Assembly: GCA_021325595.1 (NCBI GenBank)
Contig: JAJPGX010000019.1
Location: 1-51,735 of the forward strand
Length of the DNA stretch: 51,735 nt
Reading direction: 5' to 3'
Source of the DNA: Nitrososphaerota archaeon
Lineage (GTDB): Archaea; Thermoproteota; Nitrososphaeria; Nitrososphaerales; Nitrosopumilaceae
In this document: piece by piece, positions 32,676 through 42,857 of the stretch
How positions within the stretch are numbered: position 1 is the stretch's first letter
Layout: the number at the start of each line of letters is the position of its first letter
The notes under the pieces: model-generated
Databases searched by the model: none
Told to the model about the DNA's origin: nothing
Seen by the model: the letters and a program-made list of their open reading frames with translations, nothing else
Translations under genes and position numbers: made by a program

Positions 32676-32944
32676 TACAGTGCTCTTTGAGGATTAACCT
32701 TGGAAAGTTTTGCTTGATAAAATAGAGCAATTGCTAGTGCTAACAAGACAGCAGCAGTTAGCCAATGGGCCACATGCATCGCAAGATATGCAATTCCAAA
32801 TCCTACACACATCACTGCTTGTGTTAATAACTTGATCCAGTTTGCTATCTTGGTCAACCTGCAAACCATTTCTATAATGAATAAAGCAGCTACTGGATAT
32901 AGTATGATTTCAAAGTATACATCAAGGTCAATTCCATTATGCAT
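32672..32944 (-). CDS. Small membrane protein of 90 residues
   Basis: Three hydrophobic helices (about 9-27, 35-55 and 60-77) are visible, with 'MHVAHWLTAAVLLALAIALF' in the last. It has several His near the membrane faces, but no known signature. The family is not recognised. It is downstream of the GINS gene on the same strand, after about 28 bases, and may be co-transcribed with it. Confidence 0.7.
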   Translation of the reverse strand: MHNGIDLDVYFEIILYPVAALFIIEMVCRLTKIANWIKLLTQAVMCVGFGIAYLAMHVAHWLTAAVLLALAIALFYQAKLSKVNPQRALY

Positions 32945-32972
32945 GTAATTTATGGGAAAATTTGTCTAATTT

Positions 32973-33530
32973 CTAGTCTTCCCAGCTTACCTTTACTGCA
33001 ACTTTCTTGGTAATCAGAGCACGTGCGTTCTCAAATGGTAGCGTGGCTACATCTTCTGCCTCAAATGGCCCATAAGCATGTAGGTCAGTGCCAACTATCT
33101 GGTCTATCGATTTTAGAAATCGTACGGCAACAGATCTTGATCTGTGGTTTTCTGCTAGTGTCTCAAGTAGCTTGAGTCTGCCATTTAATGTTGCAGAAAG
33201 TATTGTGTCTTTTCGTTGTCGCATCTCATCCTCAGAATCTAGAATAAATCTTTCTTCATCAAGTAGATTTGAATAGTCAATTTCATCTGGCCCAATTGCT
33301 TTATCAATTCTAATTTTTAAAAGTAAAGACATCATGTCGCTTATAATTTTTGCAAGTGAGTTTGTTATCTTGGATTCTATTCCGTCATAGTCTTGATTTT
33401 TCAAGTTTCCAAGAAATTCTGCTATGTTAAGATAGAGTTTTGGATCTATTTCCTGAACAGAATCGTTTTCAACTTCGCGAAGAAGAATTGCATACAATGA
33501 ATTTACATCAATTTTTTTTATTTCTGACAT
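32973..33530 (-). CDS. GINS complex subunit (Gins51-like replication factor)
   Basis: GINS joins MCM and Cdc45/RecJ to form the replicative helicase. The 185-residue protein has a helical A-domain and a small C-terminal B-domain with 'DLHAYGPFEAEDVATLPFEN' and 'ARALITKKVAVKV'. That order (A then B) matches the Gins51/15 class. It is divergent from glnA with 35 bases between starts, so the two genes share a promoter region. It is the third replication gene class in this window beside PolD and Orc1/Cdc6. Confidence 0.85.
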   Translation of the reverse strand: MSEIKKIDVNSLYAILLREVENDSVQEIDPKLYLNIAEFLGNLKNQDYDGIESKITNSLAKIISDMMSLLLKIRIDKAIGPDEIDYSNLLDEERFILDSEDEMRQRKDTILSATLNGRLKLLETLAENHRSRSVAVRFLKSIDQIVGTDLHAYGPFEAEDVATLPFENARALITKKVAVKVSWED

Positions 33531-33565
33531 TTACACACCCAACAATACTTAAATCATAGACTCCT

Positions 33566-35050
33566 ATGTGTTATGATCAAGGTGCAAAATTGCCATATAA
33601 AGTGATTGGTGGAGAGCCTGTAACAATTTCTTATTCGGCTGATGAGGTTTTTGCAAAGATAAAACATGATCAGATAAAGTTTATCGATTTGCAATTCTCA
33701 GGACTTAGGGGAAGATTCCATCATACAACAATTTCTGCTAATTTGTTTACTCCACAACAAATGCAAGATGGACTTCCAAAACTTGATGGTTCATCAATCA
33801 CAGGTTTTGCCTCTATTGAAGACTCGGATATGATACTCAAACCAGACCCCAATACCTATGCCATAATACCCTGGATGGAAAAGGCAAAAACTGCCAGACT
33901 AATTTGTGATGTGTATTGGGGAGGAGACAGGGGTAGACTAGATTCTGATCCAAGGGGCATCGCACAGAAGGCAGAGAAATACCTGAAAACCCAGGGATTT
34001 GACTATAGTTATTGGGGTCCAGAGGTAGAATTCTTTGTTTTTGATAAAATCACGTGGGATGTATTGACTCCATACAAGGGCCAGTCATATTCAATTGAAT
34101 CAAAAGAAGCCCCATGGAATGAGGACGGAAAAGGATATCCTATGCCACTCAAAAAAGGATACTATCCAAGCACACCAGCTGATACTCTTACAGAATTTAG
34201 AAATGATTGTGTAGAATGCTTAAATGAATATTTTGGAATACTGTGTGATAACCATCATCATGAAGTAGCAACGGCTGGACAGTGTGAAATTGATATTAGA
34301 TATGATACATTAACAAATTCCGCAGACGGAGCCCAGACATACAAGTATGTAGTAAGAAACATTGCAAAAATGCATGACAAAGTTGCCACAATGATGCCAA
34401 AACCGATCTCAATGGATGCCGGCTCTGGAATGCATACTAATGTTAGTTTATGGAAAGATGACAAGAATGTTTTCTTTGATAAAGATGACAAGTTGGAAAT
34501 GAGCCAAACTATGAGATACTATTGCGGTGGTATAATGAATCATGCAAAAGCTTTGTCTGCAATAGTTGCTCCTACAACAAACTCTTACCACAGACTGGTC
34601 CCTGGCTATGAAGCCCCAGTCTATATTGCTTGGAGTGCAAGTAACAGATCTGCAATAATCAGAATCCCATCTCATTTTAAGGGAGAAAGATATTCAAAGA
34701 TAAAACGAGTCGAGTTTCGAGCTCCTGACCCTTCATCAAACCCATATCTTGTATTTGCTGCTGTTCTAGCAGCTGGGCTTGATGGAATTAAAAAGAAGAT
34801 GGATCCAGGTGAACCAGTACAAGAAGATATTTACAAAATGAGCAAGGTTCAAAGAGACGCAAAAGGAATCAAGGACCTGCCTGCAACCCTAGGCGAGGCA
34901 CTTGATGAACTTGAAAGTGACAGAAAGTTCCTCAATCCAATATTTACAAATGAAACAATTGACAAGTTAATTGAGGTAGAACGCTCCGATGATCATGAAA
35001 TATCAATAAGGCCACATCCCCACGAATTCTATCTCTATTTTGATATCTAA
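33566..35050 (+). CDS. glnA: Glutamine synthetase type I
   Basis: The enzyme makes glutamine from glutamate, ammonium and ATP, the main route for ammonia assimilation. The 494 residues have 'YWGPEVEFFVFD' (metal-binding Glu), 'NHHHEVATAGQCEIDIRYDT', 'GSGMHTNVSLWKD' (substrate His), 'NSYHRLVPGYEAPV' and 'RSAIIRIP', all as in GS-I. 'KRVEFRAPDPSSNPYLVFAA' also matches. The start ATG 33566 gives a leader 'MCYDQGAKLPYK' that may be extra; an inner TTG is an alternative. The upstream gap is short and shared with the GINS gene. Confidence 0.95.
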   Translation: MCYDQGAKLPYKVIGGEPVTISYSADEVFAKIKHDQIKFIDLQFSGLRGRFHHTTISANLFTPQQMQDGLPKLDGSSITGFASIEDSDMILKPDPNTYAIIPWMEKAKTARLICDVYWGGDRGRLDSDPRGIAQKAEKYLKTQGFDYSYWGPEVEFFVFDKITWDVLTPYKGQSYSIESKEAPWNEDGKGYPMPLKKGYYPSTPADTLTEFRNDCVECLNEYFGILCDNHHHEVATAGQCEIDIRYDTLTNSADGAQTYKYVVRNIAKMHDKVATMMPKPISMDAGSGMHTNVSLWKDDKNVFFDKDDKLEMSQTMRYYCGGIMNHAKALSAIVAPTTNSYHRLVPGYEAPVYIAWSASNRSAIIRIPSHFKGERYSKIKRVEFRAPDPSSNPYLVFAAVLAAGLDGIKKKMDPGEPVQEDIYKMSKVQRDAKGIKDLPATLGEALDELESDRKFLNPIFTNETIDKLIEVERSDDHEISIRPHPHEFYLYFDI

Positions 35051-35178
35051 AATTAGAATTTTTATTATAAACAAATATTATTTGGAGCCAAATTGATAGC
35101 AGTTCTACTCCATTCTCTTGTAGATTGCTTTGAAGTGGATCTTAGTTATCTAGTCTGATAAAATATAATTCATGATAT

Positions 35179-35457
35179 CTAGATCCGCCCTATTGCTGCA
35201 TATACCAAGAATAATGCAATTCCTGTTATTACCAAACCAATGATAAGATACGCTTTTTTGTGTTTATCAGCAGTTCCTGCTCGATACAAAATAACAGTTC
35301 CTGCAAGACCTACAAAGAGAATCAAGGTTCCAGATATTACATTGTCCCAGCTTGAATGTGTAATGATTGGATAAAACATGCCAGAAAGCAATGCAAAGAA
35401 AATAATCAGGTAAACGTATTTGGAACCTGTTAGGATCTTGCTACCACTAAACTGCAT
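35179..35457 (-). CDS. Small membrane protein of 92 residues
   Basis: Three hydrophobic helices (about 13-30, 41-60 and 70-88) with short basic loops are visible ('YRAGTADKHKKAY'). No catalytic or binding motif is seen and the family is not recognised. It is downstream of the thermosome gene on the same strand, about 55 bases from its stop, so read-through transcription is possible. Confidence 0.65.
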   Translation of the reverse strand: MQFSGSKILTGSKYVYLIIFFALLSGMFYPIITHSSWDNVISGTLILFVGLAGTVILYRAGTADKHKKAYLIIGLVITGIALFLVYAAIGRI

Positions 35458-35512
35458 ATGACTTGCTATCTAGATTAGTCAAATAAACCTTTGATAGGAA
35501 ATGGATTTTTGT

Positions 35513-37225
35513 TTATTCCATATCCATAGGTGGCATTCCACCCATTCCGCCCATGCCACCCATACCACCGCCCATTCCTCCCATGCCTCCCATACCACCA
35601 CCCATGCCTTCCATTCCTCCTGGTGGTCCTCCGGCACCTTTGGCAACGGCGATGACATCATCAATTCTTAGTATCATTGATGCTGCTTCAGTTGCGGATG
35701 TGATTATTTGATTTTTGACTGATAATGGCTCAAAGATATCAGTAGCATGCATGCTTGCAACCTGGCCTTTCATAACATCAATGCCGGTCCACTTGTTTCC
35801 TTTGAGTTGCTTTGAGCGAAGTGATGCCAATGTGTCAATTGGATCCATCCCTGCATTCTCTGCAAGAGTTATTGGGATTACTTCTAACGAGTCAGCAAAT
35901 TTTTCTACTGCAAGTTGTTCTCTTCCTTCTAGGGTTTTTGCCCACTCTCGTAGCTTTGTTGCAGCATATGTTTCTGGTGCACCCCCACCAGCTACTATCA
36001 TTGGCTGTTCCATTACATCTTTTACTACCATTAATGCGTCATGAGCTGATCTTTCTACTTCATCAACCACTCTTTGTGATCCTCCTCTTAGGAGCAAAGT
36101 AACTGCCTTTGGATGCTTGCATCCTTCTACAAAGACCCATCTGTCAGTCTCTATTTTTCTTTCTTCTACTAGTTCGGCAGTACCAAGATCTTTTTCATGT
36201 AAATCATCAAGATTTGTAATAATTCTTGCTCCAGTTGCCTTGGCAAGTTTTGTCATATCGCTTTCTTTGATTCTTCGTACTGTAAGAATTCCAGCCTTTG
36301 CAAGATAATGTTGAGCCATGTCATCAATTCCTTTCTGGCAGAACAGCACGTTTGCGGTAGATGCAATAACCTTGTCAACCATGTTCTTGATCATTCTGTG
36401 TTCTTCATCAAGAAATGACTTCATTTGTTGCGGGTTTTGGATGTTTATCTTTGCATCAAATTCTGTCTTGTCAATTTCAAGAGCGCTATTGATTAGTGCA
36501 ATCTTTGCATTTTCTATCTTCTTTGGCATTCCGCTGTGAACGACTTCTTTGTCAAGTACGATTCCTTTTGTCAAAATTGAGTCTTTGATAGAACCGCCTG
36601 CTTTCTTTTCTACTTTGATATCATCAATGTCTACTGTATATCCGTCCTCACTCTTCTCAGCTACTGCAATTATTGCTTTGACTATCATGTCTGCAAGATT
36701 TGAGGAATCTCTTCTGACAAGTTTTGTCTGCATGGATGTTCTTGCAATTCTTCCAAGTACATCCTTGTCAGTTGGTGAAACCTTGTCTGCAATCTTTCCT
36801 AAAAGTTCAACTGCTTTTTGGGCCGCCTTTCTATATCCATCAACAATTATGGTTGGATGAACGTCTTGGAGAATCAGACTTTCAGCGTTTTCTAGTAATG
36901 AACCTGCCAGAACAACAGCAGATGTTGTTCCATCACCTACCTCATTGTCAGTTGCCTTTGAGATCTCAACGAGCATCTTTGCCGCTGGATGCTGTACGTC
37001 AATCTCTTTGAGTATAGTAGCACCATCATTTGTAATAGTAACATCGCCTAGGGAATCAACCAGCATCTTGTCCATTCCACGTGGGCCAAGACTTGTGTGA
37101 ACTATTTCTGCAATTAGTTTTGCCGCAGTAATATTATTTTTCTGTGCATCACGACCCTTTGTCTGTGTTGCACCTTCCTTTAGAATTACAACTGGTATTC
37201 CGCCAGCCGAAGATTGAATTGACAT
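35513..37225 (-). CDS. Thermosome subunit (group II chaperonin)
   Basis: The 570-residue protein is a group II chaperonin. It has '[20 protein letters not shown]', '[20 protein letters not shown]' (ATP site), and '[20 protein letters not shown]'. The C-terminal tail is a run of GGM repeats ('[13 protein letters not shown]'), typical of thermosomes. It folds proteins in an eight- or nine-membered ring. It is divergent from glyA. A TATA-like 'TTAAAAAATATCC' is found on the minus strand opposite about 37291-37305. Confidence 0.96.
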   Translation of the reverse strand: MSIQSSAGGIPVVILKEGATQTKGRDAQKNNITAAKLIAEIVHTSLGPRGMDKMLVDSLGDVTITNDGATILKEIDVQHPAAKMLVEISKATDNEVGDGTTSAVVLAGSLLENAESLILQDVHPTIIVDGYRKAAQKAVELLGKIADKVSPTDKDVLGRIARTSMQTKLVRRDSSNLADMIVKAIIAVAEKSEDGYTVDIDDIKVEKKAGGSIKDSILTKGIVLDKEVVHSGMPKKIENAKIALINSALEIDKTEFDAKINIQNPQQMKSFLDEEHRMIKNMVDKVIASTANVLFCQKGIDDMAQHYLAKAGILTVRRIKESDMTKLAKATGARIITNLDDLHEKDLGTAELVEERKIETDRWVFVEGCKHPKAVTLLLRGGSQRVVDEVERSAHDALMVVKDVMEQPMIVAGGGAPETYAATKLREWAKTLEGREQLAVEKFADSLEVIPITLAENAGMDPIDTLASLRSKQLKGNKWTGIDVMKGQVASMHATDIFEPLSVKNQIITSATEAASMILRIDDVIAVAKGAGGPPGGMEGMGGGMGGMGGMGGGMGGMGGMGGMPPMDME

Positions 37226-37319
37226 ATTTGACTTGAGATCGATTTTCCCTTATTATGTCTTATGTAGACCCAAAAGCCTTGACACCTTGAATGGATATTT
37301 TTTAACCAATCGAACGATG

Positions 37320-37327
37320 TTTTAAAT
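37320..37327 (+). promoter_or_regulatory. TATA box of glyA
   Basis: 'TTTTAAAT' lies 23 bases before the glyA ATG at 37350, the usual distance for a leaderless archaeal transcript. A small palindrome, ATCGAACGAT (37309-37318), lies directly upstream and could be a regulator site. Confidence 0.5.
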
Positions 37328-37349
37328 TAGGAAAAAGATCGAACAAGGC

Positions 37350-38669
37350 ATGGCAAGTTCGCCACGTACCGCTTATAATGAAATACTTTCCATGCTAAAG
37401 ACGCATAATGAATGGTTTGCAGATTCAATTCCATTAATTGCAAGTGAAAATATTCCAAGCCCTGCAGTTCGTGAGGCAACAATATCTGATTTTGCCAACA
37501 GATATGCAGAGGGGTGGCCAGGTGAGCGAGTTTATGCAGGATGCATCTACATCGATAAGGTAGAATTCAAGTGCATGGCGCTTGCCAAGAAACTATTCAA
37601 GGCAGAGTTCGTCGATGTAAGACCAATTTCTGGTGTTGTTGCCAATCTGGCGATATATTCTGCATTTACAAATCCAGGCGATGTCATGCTTGCACCATCA
37701 ATTCCTTCCGGAGGACATATTTCTCATGGTAAAAAAGAACATGCCGGTACGGCAGGACTTGTCCATGGTCTTGACATAGAGTTCTATCCTTTTGATGCAG
37801 AAGAGATGTCTATTGATGTAGATAAAACTAAACAAAAAGTCCAAGAGCTTCACAATGCAGGAAAAACTCCAAAACTTGCAATGTTTGGCGGCTCAGTATT
37901 TTTGTTCCCGCATCCAGTAAAGGAGCTTGCAGATTTTCTAAAGGGCTACAATATGTTTGTTAATTATGACGGTGCGCATGTAGCAGGCCTTATTGCAGGA
38001 GGTCAGTTCCAAGATCCTCTAAGAGAAGGAGCTGATGCGATGACCATGAGTACACACAAGACCTTGTTTGGTCCCCAAGGAGGAATGATATGTTCATTTG
38101 AAAAGTATGGAGAGCCAATTAAAAAAGCTACATTTCCAGGAATGACCAGTAATCATCACTTGCATCATATGGCAGGAAAAGCCATTGCATTTGCAGAAAT
38201 GTTAGAGTTTGGTAAAAAATATGCTGTTCAAGTTGTAAAGAACGCAAAGGCGCTAGCAGAAGCACTTAGCTCATATGGATTTACAGTACTTGGTGAAAAA
38301 CGCGGATTTACAAAATCACATCAAATTGTAGTTAATGTATTAGCATTTGGAGACGGTGGAACCATTGAAGCTGATCTTGAGAAAGCAAACATAATTGTCA
38401 ACAGACAACTCATACCAGGAGACATCAAGGCTGGACGCAATTATTTCCATCCAGGAGGAATGAGACTTGGAGTTGCAGAACTTACCCGTCTTGGCATGAA
38501 AGAGTCAGAGATGAAAGAGGTAGCCGAATTTATCAAAAATGTTGTGGTAGATAAAAAAGACAAAAAGAAGATAGCGCAAAATGTCAAGAAATTTAGAAAA
38601 GACTACCAGAAGGTCAGATATTGTTTTGAAAGCAAGACTGGCGGTTACGATTACATCAAGATCCGTTAG
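37350..38669 (+). CDS. glyA: Serine hydroxymethyltransferase
   Basis: GlyA converts serine and a pterin cofactor to glycine and methylene-pterin. The 439-residue protein has 'IPLIASENIPSPAVREA', 'RYAEGWPGERVYAGC', 'VNYDGAHVAGLIAGG' and the PLP Lys in 'TMSTHKTLFGPQGGM'. The sequence is shorter and more archaeal in style than bacterial GlyA. Its last four bases overlap the end of polC on the other strand, so the two genes are convergent. Confidence 0.95.
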   Translation: MASSPRTAYNEILSMLKTHNEWFADSIPLIASENIPSPAVREATISDFANRYAEGWPGERVYAGCIYIDKVEFKCMALAKKLFKAEFVDVRPISGVVANLAIYSAFTNPGDVMLAPSIPSGGHISHGKKEHAGTAGLVHGLDIEFYPFDAEEMSIDVDKTKQKVQELHNAGKTPKLAMFGGSVFLFPHPVKELADFLKGYNMFVNYDGAHVAGLIAGGQFQDPLREGADAMTMSTHKTLFGPQGGMICSFEKYGEPIKKATFPGMTSNHHLHHMAGKAIAFAEMLEFGKKYAVQVVKNAKALAEALSSYGFTVLGEKRGFTKSHQIVVNVLAFGDGGTIEADLEKANIIVNRQLIPGDIKAGRNYFHPGGMRLGVAELTRLGMKESEMKEVAEFIKNVVVDKKDKKKIAQNVKKFRKDYQKVRYCFESKTGGYDYIKIR

Positions 38670-41600
38670 GCAAAGTCAGTAAGTAATGCTTGATTACCCT
38701 CTTCTTTACCAAAGACCAGTTCTAATTCATCTAAGAGAGAAAGCACCCTTCCACGCAGATATGGTTCGATAGTATATTTGTCAAGCATTCTTCTTGCAAG
38801 CTTGAGATATTTTTGAACAGATGGTCTTGTCATGGTTTGGATTAGTTTGTTTTGACACTCAAGACATCTGCCCGTAAGAGGAATTCTTCTGTAGCTTGCA
38901 CCGCATGCTGTACATCGAAATGATTGGCCTGAATATGCTCTAAGGTTGCCCATGATATCAGGAAGCAGATGGGTTGTCATTACCATTGATACTACCTCGC
39001 TTGGATCAACCGCATTTATGATGTCAGCTGTTTTTATCTGCATGTCTAGTTTTTCAAGTAACGAGCCAAGTGTGGAATATGCACTTCTAGATTTTGTCGT
39101 AGTAAGTGTAGATGTCATATGTGTAAAGTTATGATCATAGAATTGTCGTTCTGTCTCAAGTCTTGATTTTAAAACCTCAACGTCTTTTATTTCACTTGCC
39201 TTTTCTTTTTTTAGTGTTGCTTCAAAAAATGACAGCGGGTATTCCTTTGCCACTTCAAAGTTGTGTGCTTGCCTTTGCACCTCTTGTGGTATTACAATTG
39301 GCTGTACCAGTAAAGGTGCATCCATCAGTCCACCTATCCTATCTGACAAGTATAGTCTTGAAAAATTAAGAAGACTGTCCATTAGAAGCATTATCGAGTC
39401 TGCGTCACCATCAGCATCTCGTCTTTTTGCAGAATGCCAGACAGCTGTACCAAGACAGACTTGGGTGTTTGTATACCCAATTATTCTTCCAACAATACCA
39501 ACAGATGTGTGCGGAGCAAGACCGATTATTAGATGCCCTATTAGGTCACTGGTAGTTTTTGCATTGTAAAATGATGGATGCCCAAATAGCTTTGCAAGTT
39601 CTTTGTCAATGTATTGACAAACAAAAACTAGGCTATCTCCACATTCTTTTGGAATTATAACATCTTGTATTTTTAGCTCAACTAATTGTTCTGAATTTAC
39701 AAGTGGCTTGCCGTCAATATCATGAGTATATCCAAGATCAACTAGTTTTTCAGGTGTTGTTCCAATCCATGATGGTTTAAAATGTGATAGTGGAGCGTTT
39801 GTAGCATCAAATCTAATTGTCCCATCTTTGAATACATTGAGTCCATAGCTTTGTCTGATGAGACCTTTCTCAAGTGGTTCAGGCACCTTGTCCTGATTTA
39901 TGAGCTCTTTTACCCCCTTGAACGGTTCTTGGGCCCTAATGCCGGTCCTTTCTTGTGCGGAATAAAGCAAATCCTTTAGAGGAAACGAGCGATATGAGTG
40001 TGCATATGCGTGAGTCTTGCATTTTTCACAATAGTTGCTCTCAAGCTCATCACGACATCTTGGACAAATGAAAATTGCAGTTGTCTTGGTCTTGCATCGT
40101 GGACAGGCTATACTAATTGATGGTATGTTACAGTTTTTGCAGACTCGGTTGAATATGTTACAATAAAAGTTTGGTTGTTTTGCTGCCTTTAGTAAATCAC
40201 GTGAAGCTCCTCCCTTGCTGCCGACCGGAAATAGCGTATGAACAGGTGGTTTCATTTTTCTCAATGATGCCTTTTCTGGCCTTCCTACTCTGACACCTAT
40301 TGAAGTTGAAAACTTGGGGTGTATCTTAATTCCAGATGACTTTGTTATGATATCAGGTACGGAAAGCTCTTTTTCAAGCTGAACTGGTTTCCTAAATAAC
40401 AAGTAGAAAAAGATTCTTGCCTCATTGTCTTTTAGGAACAGAGCATCTCCAGCAACCTCATGAGGCACACCTAGTTTTTCCAGAATCTCTTTTGTCTCTT
40501 TTGGATATACAATTAGATCTGTCTCAGTTTTTGTCGGTTGTAATATTTTCTCAAATTCCTCAATTGTGATTTGATCCCAGTAGTAGAGATAATGTGGATG
40601 AAGGCCTATGCCGAAATTCAATGATATTCTAAATGCTTCCTCAAGATCAGGTACCTTGTTTTTGTAACCAAGTAACTCAGTATCGTTTGGTTCGTATTTA
40701 GTAACCTTGTCTTTTAGCTCTTCAAACCAAAACTCTTCAACATATCCTGTTGGAACAAGCTCTGCGTTATTTTCCAAAAAGTCTCCATAGCTAATCAAAA
40801 TATCCCCAAGATGTAGAATCTTTTCTATCTGAGGTTTTAGATGAATTCCATGTGAGATGTCTTTGATTTTTACAACATTTCCATTGGTTAGTCTTACAAT
40901 AGGAGTATCAATCGAGTCTACAAAAGCAACAGTTGAGGCCTTTCCTGGGACATCTAGTTTAATCTGTGTGCCAACAGCTATCACATGATCTAGGATTTCT
41001 GCCACTACTGGATGAATCCCAATTGAGGCAAATCCTGTATTACATGCCCTGCCATATCGCAGTCTAAATCCACCAAGTTTTTTTGGCATTGAAAGAACAG
41101 ATCTGCCCGTAATCACCTCTCTCATTCTGTGGGCTGCAGCGTCCTCGTCACCTGTCTGGATTGCTCCCTTTAAGTCCTTTAGCCACTCCCAGCCATCTAG
41201 TTTGTATAATTCAATTAGTTTGAGTAGCTTACGAGACCTGCCAATCAATCCATCATTTAGTACACGAAGTGCGCCTCCACGGACCCGGTTGGTGTTTATT
41301 CTTTCCATGTTTCTATGGCTGACAATCTCTACTGGATCTGTGTCTATGCCATTGAGTTCCACTGGCAGATTTGATATGGTCATGATTACATCTTCATCCG
41401 GTACATGAAACTGGAAATTGCCTACCTCTCTTTCATAGAGACGTAGCTCTTCTACAAATCTGCCAGTCTCATCATCAAAAGAATTTGCCTTGTATTTTTC
41501 AAGTCCAGCAATCTTTCTTACATGATCTGCAATCAGCATAGTCGACGCTGCCTCTGTTCCACCGGCAGACCTGATTGGACCTGCAAAAGATACTGAAAGA

Positions 41601-42040
41601 TATTCAGAGCCATCCGAATTTTTCTTGATCTTAACTTCGCTTATTCCTTGTAATGGTGCAATGGTTACTCCTTCTGTAACTATGGCAAGCCCCACACGTA
41701 CCGCAAGATCTAGTCTTTCCTCAAGGGTTGTTTCCTCCCCAGCATACTTGCCTTGTGCTATCTCTTCGGCTAGTTTGAGTGCGGTGAGCTCTTTTGTCGA
41801 GTTTTTCAAAAGCGCCCTTAGGTTCTCAGTGACATCGATATCATGCATCTTTGAGACACGATCTGCCAAATCAAAAGCAATTTTTGGTTCCACCATTCCA
41901 GAGGAGTCAAAAAGAGTGGCCTTGGCAGATGCGGCTTTTTCAAATATTGTAAAGACCACTTCGGATATTTTGGAATAATACTCAAAATAATCCTGAGGCA
42001 TTGGGACCTCCTTGAGTCTCAACGCTACATTCTCAGACAT
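38666..42040 (-). CDS. polC: DNA polymerase D large subunit (DP2)
   Basis: DP2 is the catalytic subunit of the archaeal replicative polymerase D. The 1124-residue protein has the active-site run 'RRDADGDADSIMLLMD' (about 870-885), with paired Asp in DGDAD. Two zinc regions are visible: a multi-Cys stretch at about 630-680 ('CKNCNIPSISIACPRCKTKT') and a C-terminal finger ('CTACGASYRRIPLTGRCLEC'). 'GSKGGASRDL' lies before them. The length shows no intein. The start lies one base after the GGGP synthase stop, so both are one transcript. The small subunit is at 46315-47748. Confidence 0.96.
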   Translation of the reverse strand: MSENVALRLKEVPMPQDYFEYYSKISEVVFTIFEKAASAKATLFDSSGMVEPKIAFDLADRVSKMHDIDVTENLRALLKNSTKELTALKLAEEIAQGKYAGEETTLEERLDLAVRVGLAIVTEGVTIAPLQGISEVKIKKNSDGSEYLSVSFAGPIRSAGGTEAASTMLIADHVRKIAGLEKYKANSFDDETGRFVEELRLYEREVGNFQFHVPDEDVIMTISNLPVELNGIDTDPVEIVSHRNMERINTNRVRGGALRVLNDGLIGRSRKLLKLIELYKLDGWEWLKDLKGAIQTGDEDAAAHRMREVITGRSVLSMPKKLGGFRLRYGRACNTGFASIGIHPVVAEILDHVIAVGTQIKLDVPGKASTVAFVDSIDTPIVRLTNGNVVKIKDISHGIHLKPQIEKILHLGDILISYGDFLENNAELVPTGYVEEFWFEELKDKVTKYEPNDTELLGYKNKVPDLEEAFRISLNFGIGLHPHYLYYWDQITIEEFEKILQPTKTETDLIVYPKETKEILEKLGVPHEVAGDALFLKDNEARIFFYLLFRKPVQLEKELSVPDIITKSSGIKIHPKFSTSIGVRVGRPEKASLRKMKPPVHTLFPVGSKGGASRDLLKAAKQPNFYCNIFNRVCKNCNIPSISIACPRCKTKTTAIFICPRCRDELESNYCEKCKTHAYAHSYRSFPLKDLLYSAQERTGIRAQEPFKGVKELINQDKVPEPLEKGLIRQSYGLNVFKDGTIRFDATNAPLSHFKPSWIGTTPEKLVDLGYTHDIDGKPLVNSEQLVELKIQDVIIPKECGDSLVFVCQYIDKELAKLFGHPSFYNAKTTSDLIGHLIIGLAPHTSVGIVGRIIGYTNTQVCLGTAVWHSAKRRDADGDADSIMLLMDSLLNFSRLYLSDRIGGLMDAPLLVQPIVIPQEVQRQAHNFEVAKEYPLSFFEATLKKEKASEIKDVEVLKSRLETERQFYDHNFTHMTSTLTTTKSRSAYSTLGSLLEKLDMQIKTADIINAVDPSEVVSMVMTTHLLPDIMGNLRAYSGQSFRCTACGASYRRIPLTGRCLECQNKLIQTMTRPSVQKYLKLARRMLDKYTIEPYLRGRVLSLLDELELVFGKEEGNQALLTDFA

Positions 42041-42041
42041 G

Positions 42042-42791
42042 CTATTTCCTTACAGACTGGATGGTTTTTACTATATCTGCTATTGTCTTGAAACTTCCAC
42101 CCTTCTCAATGAAAGTTCCAATTACCAGTGCATCAGCGCCTGCTTTTGTAAGTTCAACTGCAGTTTGTGGACTCCTTATTCCTCCTCCCACAATGAGAAA
42201 GCCTTTGAAGATCTTTCTTACTGCTGCGACCATCTCTGGTCTTATGTTGGTTTTTGCCCCAGAGCCTGCCTCAAGATAAACAAATCTCATTCCAAGATAC
42301 TGGGCAGAAAGAGCATACATAGCAGCCAAGCCAGGCTTGTCAAAGGGGATTGTACGTGCAGAACCAACATGCCATACCGTAGTTCCTTCCCCTATAATGA
42401 TATAGGCAGTTGGAAGTGCCTCTAGGCCAAACTTTAGGACGCTTGGGGCACCCAGAGCTTGAGCTTGTGAGATAAAGTATGGATTATCCGAGTTCAAAAG
42501 CGAGCTAAAAAGTATTGCGTCAGCTCCTGGAACCACACCCGTTACATTTCCTGGAAATAAAATTACTGGAATCTTTACCGCTTTCTTGATATTTTTTACT
42601 ATCTCTGACATCGTAATCTGATCTATGGCTGATGAGCCGCCAACTAGAATTACAGATGCCCCATTTCTCTCTGCCTGCTTTGCAAGTTCAGAGGCAGAAT
42701 GATGTGTATTGTTCTCAGAGTCAATCAATACAAAGAGAAGAGGCCCTTTCTTCTTTCTAGTAGTGTGAAGATAGCTTTCTGTCTTTTGCAT
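42042..42791 (-). CDS. Geranylgeranylglyceryl phosphate synthase
   Basis: GGGPS makes the first ether bond of archaeal membrane lipids from sn-glycerol-1-phosphate and GGPP. The 249-residue TIM-barrel protein has 'KKGPLLFVLIDSEN', 'GASVILVGGSS', 'ILFPGNVTGVVPGADAILFS', 'FVYLEAGSGAK' and 'LIVGGGIRSPQTA' with the conserved phosphate site 'ALVIGTFIEK'. It is the first gene of a unit with polC. Linked lipid and DNA-polymerase genes are probably a chance clustering that is kept in the lineage. Confidence 0.95.
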   Translation of the reverse strand: MQKTESYLHTTRKKKGPLLFVLIDSENNTHHSASELAKQAERNGASVILVGGSSAIDQITMSEIVKNIKKAVKIPVILFPGNVTGVVPGADAILFSSLLNSDNPYFISQAQALGAPSVLKFGLEALPTAYIIIGEGTTVWHVGSARTIPFDKPGLAAMYALSAQYLGMRFVYLEAGSGAKTNIRPEMVAAVRKIFKGFLIVGGGIRSPQTAVELTKAGADALVIGTFIEKGGSFKTIADIVKTIQSVRK

Positions 42792-42838
42792 ATGGACTGG
42801 TTGAATACCTATTGATTAAAAGTTTAATTGAATATAGT

Positions 42839-42854
42839 TATACAGATCTGTATA
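42839..42854 (+). promoter_or_regulatory. 16-bp palindrome next to a start codon
   Basis: TATACAGATCTGTATA is a perfect palindrome that ends three bases before ATG 42858. A shorter outer pair (TATAG/CTATG) partly extends it. It lies where the transcript would start if leaderless, and could block transcription when a dimer binds. Confidence 0.55.
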
Positions 42855-42857
42855 GCT

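Noticed and set aside
35715-37011. Several plus-strand frames opposite the thermosome gene
   Set aside because: They mirror the strongly conserved thermosome frame on the minus strand, are Ser/Leu/Phe-rich, and show no motif.
38946-41978. Plus-strand frames opposite the PolD large subunit
   Set aside because: Shadows of the conserved catalytic subunit; none has a domain or a promoter.
38666-42040. Possible intein in the PolD large subunit
   Set aside because: The protein length is normal for DP2 and the active-site region runs uninterrupted; no Hint-type splice motifs seen.
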